A DNA stretch of 27,946 nucleotides. Origin: JAAZNO01 sp012798275. GTDB taxonomy: Bacteria > Chloroflexota > Anaerolineae > B4-G1 > SLSP01. Where the stretch lies: assembly GCA_035347995.1 (NCBI GenBank), contig DAOPQD010000035.1, positions 1-27,946 on the forward strand. Reading direction: 5' to 3'. This document shows positions 22,153 to 27,946 of the stretch, piece by piece. The position numbers and the translations under genes were made by a program. A model generated the notes under the pieces. The model did no database searches. It had not been told where the DNA came from and saw only the letters and a program-made list of their open reading frames with translations. Position 1 is the first letter of the stretch. Every line of letters begins with the position of its first letter.

Positions 22153-24357
22153 ATGACTAACCAACTTGATCCCAAGCAAAAACTCGACATTGAGGAAATT
22201 CTGACCGACCTGGAGCACTACCGTTCGCGGCGGAAGGGCTGGACCTGGCGCGAGGTGCCCCCGGAGGGCGTGGACATGGGCCCGTTCCACTATCGCAATA
22301 TGTCCAGGCCCCTCAAGAACAGCATCGGCCTGCCCGCCTCCAAGTACTTCGACCACATTGACCCGCAACCCAGCTGCGTCGTCACTACCGAAATCGCCTC
22401 GGGGCGCTTCGAGGACGATCTCCGCCGGATGCGCATGGCGGCCTGGCACGGCGCAGATCACCTCATGGTGATTCGTACTACCGGCCAGAGCCACATTGAC
22501 GGGCTGCTGGAAGGGACGCCCGAAGGCGTCGGCGGCGTGCCGATCACGCGCAAGCAGATTCGTGCCAGCCGCAAGGCCTGCGATCTGATCGAGGAAGAGG
22601 TGGGCCGCCCCATCAACTTCCACAGCTACGTCTCCGGCGTCGCCGGGCCAGAAGTGGCCGTGCTCTTTGCCGAGGAGGGGGTCAACGGCGCGCATCAGGA
22701 TCCGCAGTACAACGTGCTCTATCGCAACGTGAACATGTACCGCTCGTTCGTGGACGCCGCCGAGGCCAAGCGGGTCATGGCGGGCGCGCGCATCTTCCAG
22801 ATTGACGGCGCCCACAACGCCAACGCCACCGCCAAGGCCGGCTGGCTTGTCATGCCGGAGCTGCTGGTGCAGCACGGCATCAACTGCGCCTTCTCCGTGG
22901 CAGTGGGGATGGACAGGGAGCTCATCGGCCTCTCGACCGTCCCGCCGGATGCGCCGCCCGCGCCCAAACTCTGGTACGACTTGCCTTACGCCGTGGCCCT
23001 GCGCGATTTCTTCTCCGACTACAAGATGCGCGCGCAGCAAAACACGCGCTACATAGAGGCCGACATCGAAGAGGCCATCCGCACGCACACGATTGACACG
23101 CTCATCTCCATGCTCACCCGCGCCGACATCCAGAGCACCATCACGCCCGACGAGGGCCGCAACGTGCCGTGGCATTACAACAACATCCGTGGCATCCAGA
23201 CCGTCAAGCAGACCTGGGCCGCGCTCGATGGCATCCAGGAGCTGCTCACCATCAACCGCGAGGGACCCCTGGGCGAGATGGTGCGCGATCTGAAAATCCG
23301 CGCGGTCGCCTTCCTGGAGGAGATTTTGGAGATCGGCGGGTACTTCGCCGCTGTGGAGCGCGGTTTCTTCGTGGATTCGGCCAAATACCCGGAGCGCCAC
23401 GGTGACGGCATCGCGCGTGATGGCAAGGGCGGTGTGGCGGCGGACACGATCGTCCCCCGCGACCCCGATTATCTCGCGCCGGTGTGCAGTCACTTCGGTG
23501 ACAATCATCTGCCGGAGGGCCTGGAACGCCCCTGCGACCTCATTGGCGGCTGCACGCTCTGCAAGCCGGAAAAGATCGTCTACATTGACGAGCTCGACCC
23601 CGAGGACAACGTCCACAAGCGGCTGGAAGCGACCTATCCCTATCGCAAGGGCGGCCAGATCAAACCGGAGGCCGAATGGGCGGGCGACGGCGTCATCCTG
23701 CTGCAATTCTTCGTCCCCCTGCCGGAGGATTTTGCCGCCGCGTACGGCATCGAGATGGCGCAGCGGCTGGGCCTGGAAGACCCGCAGGTCGTCAACCTCC
23801 AGGTGCTGCATCCTGCCGAGGGCTGCTTCCTGGAAGTGAAGGGCAAGGTGCCGTTTGCGGTGGACGTGAGCACGCTCCAGGTCCCGGAGAAGGAGGTCAT
23901 TCTGCCGGAGGAGGAGCTGCGCGCGGCGGTGAAACAGGTCGGGCTGACCGTCGTCGCGGCGACCGTCGGCGAGGACGAGCACAGCGTGGGCCTGCGCGAG
24001 ATCCTCGACATCAAGCACGGCGGGATCGAGAAATACGGCGTCAAGTATCACTACCTGGGCACCTCCGTGCCGGTGAGCAAGCTGGTGGATGCCGCCATCG
24101 AGACCGGGGCGCACGCGATTTTGATTTCCACCATCATCAGCCACAACGACGTGCATCGCGCGCAGATGCGCAAGCTGGCGGACCTGTGCGTCGAGCGCGG
24201 CATCCGCGACAAGGTGATCCTCATCGCTGGCGGGACGCAGGTCACGCGGGAGATGGCCGCGGAGACGGGGCTCGATGCGACCTTCGGGCGCGGCACGAAG
24301 GGCATTCACGTCGTCAACGCGATGGTGAAGGTGCTGAAGGAGAGAGGCGTGCTATAA
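22153..24357 (+). CDS. oraE: D-ornithine 4,5-aminomutase, large subunit
   Basis: A 734-residue catalytic subunit. The main part is a TIM-barrel-type mutase body. The C-terminal Rossmann B12 domain has DEHSVG (the DxHxxG cobalamin motif, His610) and DIKHGG, whose Lys621 is the likely PLP lysine. The 11-residue spacing equals that of His618 and Lys629 in the Clostridium sticklandii enzyme. The start at 22153 is chosen because GTAAGGAGA directly precedes it; an upstream extension to 22102 would overlap oraS. Product 2,4-diaminopentanoate feeds Ord, the first gene of the operon. No ornithine racemase or B12-reactivation gene is seen here. Confidence 0.95.
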   Translation: MTNQLDPKQKLDIEEILTDLEHYRSRRKGWTWREVPPEGVDMGPFHYRNMSRPLKNSIGLPASKYFDHIDPQPSCVVTTEIASGRFEDDLRRMRMAAWHGADHLMVIRTTGQSHIDGLLEGTPEGVGGVPITRKQIRASRKACDLIEEEVGRPINFHSYVSGVAGPEVAVLFAEEGVNGAHQDPQYNVLYRNVNMYRSFVDAAEAKRVMAGARIFQIDGAHNANATAKAGWLVMPELLVQHGINCAFSVAVGMDRELIGLSTVPPDAPPAPKLWYDLPYAVALRDFFSDYKMRAQQNTRYIEADIEEAIRTHTIDTLISMLTRADIQSTITPDEGRNVPWHYNNIRGIQTVKQTWAALDGIQELLTINREGPLGEMVRDLKIRAVAFLEEILEIGGYFAAVERGFFVDSAKYPERHGDGIARDGKGGVAADTIVPRDPDYLAPVCSHFGDNHLPEGLERPCDLIGGCTLCKPEKIVYIDELDPEDNVHKRLEATYPYRKGGQIKPEAEWAGDGVILLQFFVPLPEDFAAAYGIEMAQRLGLEDPQVVNLQVLHPAEGCFLEVKGKVPFAVDVSTLQVPEKEVILPEEELRAAVKQVGLTVVAATVGEDEHSVGLREILDIKHGGIEKYGVKYHYLGTSVPVSKLVDAAIETGAHAILISTIISHNDVHRAQMRKLADLCVERGIRDKVILIAGGTQVTREMAAETGLDATFGRGTKGIHVVNAMVKVLKERGVL

Positions 24358-24531
24358 TTAATTTGTCGTGGGGGATGACGTGTGAAGGTGCGCACGTGGA
24401 AACGTGTGAACGTGGCGTGAGGGGGCAGCCGTGAGCAGAGACGGCGACTACTCACGGCTCACCGATCTCTATTCTTGAAGAAGTCACGTTTGTAAGGCCC
24501 AAGGGGAAAAGACCTGTAACAGGAGCCGGCT
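24358..24531 (+). other. Leader repeat before the STAND gene
   Basis: A gene-free 174 nt. ACGTG-type words (24393-24420) are followed by a hairpin CCGTGAG/CTCACGG (24429-24457) and CGGCTCACCGATCTCTATTC. That block resembles the leader at 334-395 before the LysM gene. AGGAG at 24521 then serves the ATG at 24532. No clear terminator for the ornithine operon was found. Confidence 0.6.
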
Positions 24532-27500
24532 ATGAGCGTTTCATTTTGCCAGTCGCTGCAACTTGTTTGCCACCAGTGCGCCCGATCCTTTCCCTTTGAC
24601 CTCTGGCTCATCATTGACCTGGTCGAGCGCCCCGACCTGACCGAACGCCTCCGCGCCGGGACGCTGCATACTGTGTCCTGCCCGCATTGCGGCTATTTGA
24701 GCCAGGTGGATGCGCCCCTGCTCCTCTACCGTCCGGGTGAGGAGCCGCCGCTGCTCTTCTCCCCGGCGGAACAGACCCCCGCCGAGCAAGACCGCGAGCA
24801 TGCCGCGGAGTTGCTGACGCGCCTGCAAGCCAGCCTGGGCGACGCCTGGCAGGACGCCTGGCTGGCCGAGGGTCTGCCCGGCATCCCCCGTCAACTGCTG
24901 CCCCTGCTGTTGGATAGCGACGCCGACCCGGAGGCTCTGTTGGAACAAATGGCGGCTCAGGCGGCGCAAGAACTGGAGCGCCTGCGCGAGGAGGACCCGG
25001 AACGCTTTGCTGAACTGGAAGCCACCGCCAGGCAGATGTTGGAGAGTGCGGGAGAGGGCGCAGGGGAGAGGGGAAGAGGGGGAGAGGGGGCGCAGGGGAG
25101 AGAGGGAGAGAGGGTGCAGGGGAGAGAGGGAGAGGACCTGGCGGATAAGTTGATTGCCTGGATTCAAACCCCCGATTGGCAAAAGTCCGAAGACTATTTG
25201 CAGACCTGGGCCGCTGAGCTGCTGACCGATGAAGCCGAGGCCGAACTGGAGCGACTGCGTAGCATCGCCTCCAACGTTGCCTCGATCCCTGAAGATCAGG
25301 CCTTATTGCGCCGCGCCCGCAAGGTGGGCATCGCCGCGATGTATGCCGAAATTCGCCAGAAACGGATGCGTGAGCGGCTGGAAGAACTGCCGCCCGCGCT
25401 GCATGAAGTGATGCAGGAATTGGAGGCTACCGGTGCGATCATCAACACGCCGGAAGATCTGGCCCGTCTGTTATCAACCCGCCCCGACTTGCAAGCCAGG
25501 ATGATGGCGGCTATGGGGCAGAGCGGCTTGTTGCAACAGGCCATGGAACAAGCCATACGCCAATCCGGCCCCATGGGCGCAGCCGTCTGGCGCTTCGTCC
25601 AGGCCGATGACGCCCAGGCTGCCGCACTCCTGCAGACCGAATCCGCCCTGCTCCTCAGCCTCGACGCGAATGACCTGCTGCGCCAACTGGCTGGGGCCGC
25701 CCAGGCCGTCGGGGACGCCGACTTCGCCGCTTGCGTCGCCGCCCGCCTGGAGCAACAGCAAACAGCCCGCCTCGGCAGCGGTGAGACGCGCGCGACGTTT
25801 GCTCAGCCCGGCCAGCACGTGGGGACGCAGACCAACATCGGCGGCGACGTCCACGGGACATTGCTCTCCGGCTCCTTTGCGGGAGATGTGAACGTGGGCG
25901 CCCGCTACGAAATCGGCGTGGCGGCCTTTAGCGCCATCGGCGATAACGCCGTGACCCTCAATGTGCTCAACTTTGGCGCCGTCACCTTGCACTGGCAACG
26001 TCCTTGTATGACCCGCGCTAACCTGACCGAGCGCGCGGTGGGGCGGCAGGGCGAACTCGACCAGCTGCGCGCCCAACTGCGTACCGCGTCGGGGAATGGC
26101 GACGACGTGGCGATTGTGGGAAAAAGCCGCAGCCAGGCTGTCGAGGGGATGCCCGGCGTGGGCAAAAGCACCCTGGCGGCGCTCTACGCCGCTGCCTGCG
26201 CCGCCGATACTGAGGCTTACCCCGGCGGTGTACTTTGGCTCCAACTCGGCCCCAGCTACACTACTGCGGCAAGCGTTCACGCTGCCCTTAGCGCCCTCGT
26301 TGCGCTGGTGTACGGCGGCGGCGACCAGGCCTTTGCCCTGGAGGCGATGCCCACTGCCCCACAAGTGCTGGAGCAGATTCAGCGCGCGTTACAAAATGCC
26401 CTCTTTAGCGCAGAAGCCATCTGCCGGATGTTAGCCGTTCACGGGCGCACTCTGGTTGTCGTTGACGACCTGTGGGAACGCGCCCTCTGGCCAGATATTC
26501 GCGGGATGTTGCCCGCCGAAGCGCACATCCTCGTCACTACCCGCGACGACCGCGTCGCGCGCGCGGTGGGGCACCCCCTCCCGCTGGATGTGTTGACGTT
26601 GCCCGACGCCCTCACATTGATTGCGCAGGAACTCCCGCGTATGCCAGAAGCATTGGCGCGCCGGCTGATCCGCATTGTGGGCGCGCATCCAATGGCGCTG
26701 CGCATCATTTTGGGCGACCTCCATCCCGACGACCCGCCTGCCGAGTGGGCTGCCGCGCTCGACCGCATCGCCGACCGCCTGGCGCGCGGCTTGGGCGTAG
26801 ACCCCACGGCGTTGGACGATATTGAGCCGGAGCGGCGGCTCAGCGCGGTGTTTGCCTATAGCTATGCCGCCCTGGCGCACCACGAGGCCCTGCAGCGTTG
26901 TTTCCGCGCGTTAGGCTGTTTCGCGCCCGATGAGGCCGAATTGACCACGGCAGCCGTGAGCGCCATCCTTACCCTGCCGGAGGACGAGACGCGGCCACTG
27001 TTGAAAACCCTGCGTGACCGCCATCTGGTGCGCCGGGTGGGACAGAGCGACTGTTGGCAGCAACACGCCCTCCTGCGCAGCTACGCGCTCGAGCAACAGC
27101 CACCCGCCGAACGCCTGACCTGGGCCGAGCGGCACGCCCGCCACTACCTGGCCCGTATGCGGGCCGCCGACGACGCGCAAACCTACTACACCCTCCGCCC
27201 CGACCTGCCCAACCTGCGCCACGCCTTTGCCTGGGCCGTTGGCGAGGGGCGCGCATTGGGATTGGCGCAGGCTCTGCTATCCAACTGCGCCAACCTGCTT
27301 AAGGGCCAGAATCTGGGGCTGGAATACCTGGCCTGGGCCGAACAGGTGAAAACGCTGGCCTTCAGTATGGGCGGAGCGCAAGAGCAAGGGCAGGCGCTCA
27401 CCTTCCTGGGCAACGCCCTGCAAGCCGCGGCCACCCTGGGGGACCGGGGGGCGCGGCTGCGGGCGGCCCTGGCGGCCTACGACGAGGCGCTGGCCTTGCG

Positions 27501-27946
27501 GCGGGACGTGCCGCTGGACTATGCGACCACCCAGAACAATCGCGCCGTGTTGCTGCGGGACCTGGCGAGCTTGCCGGGGGAAGACCGGGGGGCGCGGCTG
27601 CGGGCGGCCCTGGCGGCCTACGACGAGGCGCTGGCCTTGCGGCGGGACGTGCCGCTGGACTATGCGACCACCCAGAACAATCGCGCTAACGTGCTGAGTG
27701 ACCTGGCGAGCTTGCCGGGGGAAGACCGGGGGGCGCGGCTGCGGGCGGCGCTGGCGGCCTACGACGAGGCGCTGGCCTTGCTGCGGGACGTGCCGCTGGA
27801 CTATGCGACCACCCAGAACAATCGCGCTAACGTGCTGCGGGACCTGGCGAGCTTGCCGGGGGAAGACCGGGGGGCGCGGCTGCGGGCGGCGCTGGCGGCC
27901 TACGACGAGGCGCTGGCCTTGCGGCGGGACGTGCCGCTGGACTATG
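24532..27946 (+). CDS. CpXC-STAND (NB-ARC) NTPase with TPR-like repeats, 3' end outside window
   Basis: An open frame of 1138 codons with no stop before the window edge. Residues 1-70 match a CpXC domain: Cys13/Cys16 and Cys50/Cys53 form a zinc-ribbon (SCPHCGY). Residues 70-425 are mostly helical, with a low-complexity Gly/Glu/Arg stretch at 173-201. Residues 427-480 are Gly/Asn/Val-rich and look beta-repetitive (TNIGGDVHGTLLSGSFAGD). The NB-ARC core has Walker A GMPGVGKS (539-546), Walker B TLVVVDDLWE (640-649), ILVTTRDDR and GAHPMALRI. Winged-helix and TPR-like segments follow, then 47-residue repeats from 971. AGGAG precedes the ATG by 6 nt. The architecture is that of NLR-like sensors; a defence role is only inferred. 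Confidence 0.9.
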   Translation, partial: MSVSFCQSLQLVCHQCARSFPFDLWLIIDLVERPDLTERLRAGTLHTVSCPHCGYLSQVDAPLLLYRPGEEPPLLFSPAEQTPAEQDREHAAELLTRLQASLGDAWQDAWLAEGLPGIPRQLLPLLLDSDADPEALLEQMAAQAAQELERLREEDPERFAELEATARQMLESAGEGAGERGRGGEGAQGREGERVQGREGEDLADKLIAWIQTPDWQKSEDYLQTWAAELLTDEAEAELERLRSIASNVASIPEDQALLRRARKVGIAAMYAEIRQKRMRERLEELPPALHEVMQELEATGAIINTPEDLARLLSTRPDLQARMMAAMGQSGLLQQAMEQAIRQSGPMGAAVWRFVQADDAQAAALLQTESALLLSLDANDLLRQLAGAAQAVGDADFAACVAARLEQQQTARLGSGETRATFAQPGQHVGTQTNIGGDVHGTLLSGSFAGDVNVGARYEIGVAAFSAIGDNAVTLNVLNFGAVTLHWQRPCMTRANLTERAVGRQGELDQLRAQLRTASGNGDDVAIVGKSRSQAVEGMPGVGKSTLAALYAAACAADTEAYPGGVLWLQLGPSYTTAASVHAALSALVALVYGGGDQAFALEAMPTAPQVLEQIQRALQNALFSAEAICRMLAVHGRTLVVVDDLWERALWPDIRGMLPAEAHILVTTRDDRVARAVGHPLPLDVLTLPDALTLIAQELPRMPEALARRLIRIVGAHPMALRIILGDLHPDDPPAEWAAALDRIADRLARGLGVDPTALDDIEPERRLSAVFAYSYAALAHHEALQRCFRALGCFAPDEAELTTAAVSAILTLPEDETRPLLKTLRDRHLVRRVGQSDCWQQHALLRSYALEQQPPAERLTWAERHARHYLARMRAADDAQTYYTLRPDLPNLRHAFAWAVGEGRALGLAQALLSNCANLLKGQNLGLEYLAWAEQVKTLAFSMGGAQEQGQALTFLGNALQAAATLGDRGARLRAALAAYDEALALRRDVPLDYATTQNNRAVLLRDLASLPGEDRGARLRAALAAYDEALALRRDVPLDYATTQNNRANVLSDLASLPGEDRGARLRAALAAYDEALALLRDVPLDYATTQNNRANVLRDLASLPGEDRGARLRAALAAYDEALALRRDVPLDY
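25048..25135 (+). repeat. Purine-only low-complexity insert in the STAND gene
   Basis: A nearly pure G/A tract of about 88 nt within coding sequence. It includes a direct repeat: 24 nt at 25092-25115 (GCAGGGGAGAGAGGGAGAGA and four more) repeats at 25116-25135. All units are in frame, adding residues such as GEGAQGREGERVQGREGE. It lies in the variable region between the CpXC and NTPase domains. Confidence 0.85.
27442..27946 (+). repeat. Near-identical 141-nt (47-residue) coding repeats
   Basis: Units begin at 27442, 27583, 27724 and 27865 (last one cut by the edge), with exact 141-nt spacing. Each starts DRGARLRAALAAYDEALAL and ends LASLPGE. Nucleotide identity is very high; the main variable codons lie at repeat residues 36-39 (AVLLR, ANVLS, ANVLR) and one Arg/Leu change near residue 20. 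They look like TPR-type helical pairs recently amplified. Confidence 0.95.

Noticed and set aside
22051..24309. A 752-codon minus-strand frame antisense to oraE
   Set aside because: His/Arg/Asp-rich shadow of the OraE frame with no domain; OraE has its B12 and PLP motifs intact.

Overview
This GC-rich window reads like a chromosomal fragment of a Chloroflexota-type bacterium (Anaerolineae/Caldilineae-like). That placement is an inference. It rests on the GAF-rich histidine kinases, the MglA/roadblock signalling genes, a STAND protein with tandem 47-residue TPR-like repeats, and intergenic DNA full of heptamer repeats. No rRNA, tRNA, transposase or CRISPR array was seen.

Layout. 1-407: hairpin-rich repeat DNA, then a LysM/L,D-transpeptidase gene (+). 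1433-7384 (-): a signalling cluster. In transcription order it holds a hybrid histidine kinase, an MglA-type GTPase, a roadblock/LC7 protein, a DUF4388-roadblock protein and a protoglobin; after about 700 bases of repeats come an ODP-like diiron beta-lactamase-fold protein and a response regulator fused to a third roadblock domain. 7849-8985 (-): two small unknown genes. 9165-10294 (-): a wrecked hopanoid locus, an hpnA-hpnH deletion fusion followed by a frameshifted hpnG. 10370-13570 (-): a bifunctional ATP sulfurylase/APS kinase and an MFS permease. 13770-18285 (-): two GAF histidine kinases with an unusual H-box, and a response regulator. 18703-24357 (+): a complete oxidative ornithine degradation operon, ord-ortA-ortB-oraS-oraE. 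24532-end (+): a large STAND NTPase gene that leaves the window open, with a CpXC zinc-ribbon N-terminus, an NB-ARC core and near-identical TPR-like repeats.

How they work together. The strongest candidate for a new system is 1433-7384. Two possible O2/redox-binding proteins (ODP-like and protoglobin) sit with a kinase, a response regulator whose output domain is roadblock/LC7, and an MglA GTPase with its roadblock partners. This suggests gas or redox sensing that feeds a small-GTPase switch. The ornithine operon would turn D-ornithine into alanine and acetyl-CoA through B12/PLP chemistry; no racemase is visible. The CpXC-STAND-TPR protein has an NLR-like architecture and may be a defence sensor.

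Non-coding structure is unusually rich. It includes a three-hairpin element present as two inverted copies with compensatory stem changes, a 21-unit heptamer array inside the ornithine operon, and a dispersed leader ending in CTATTTTC just before ribosome binding sites.
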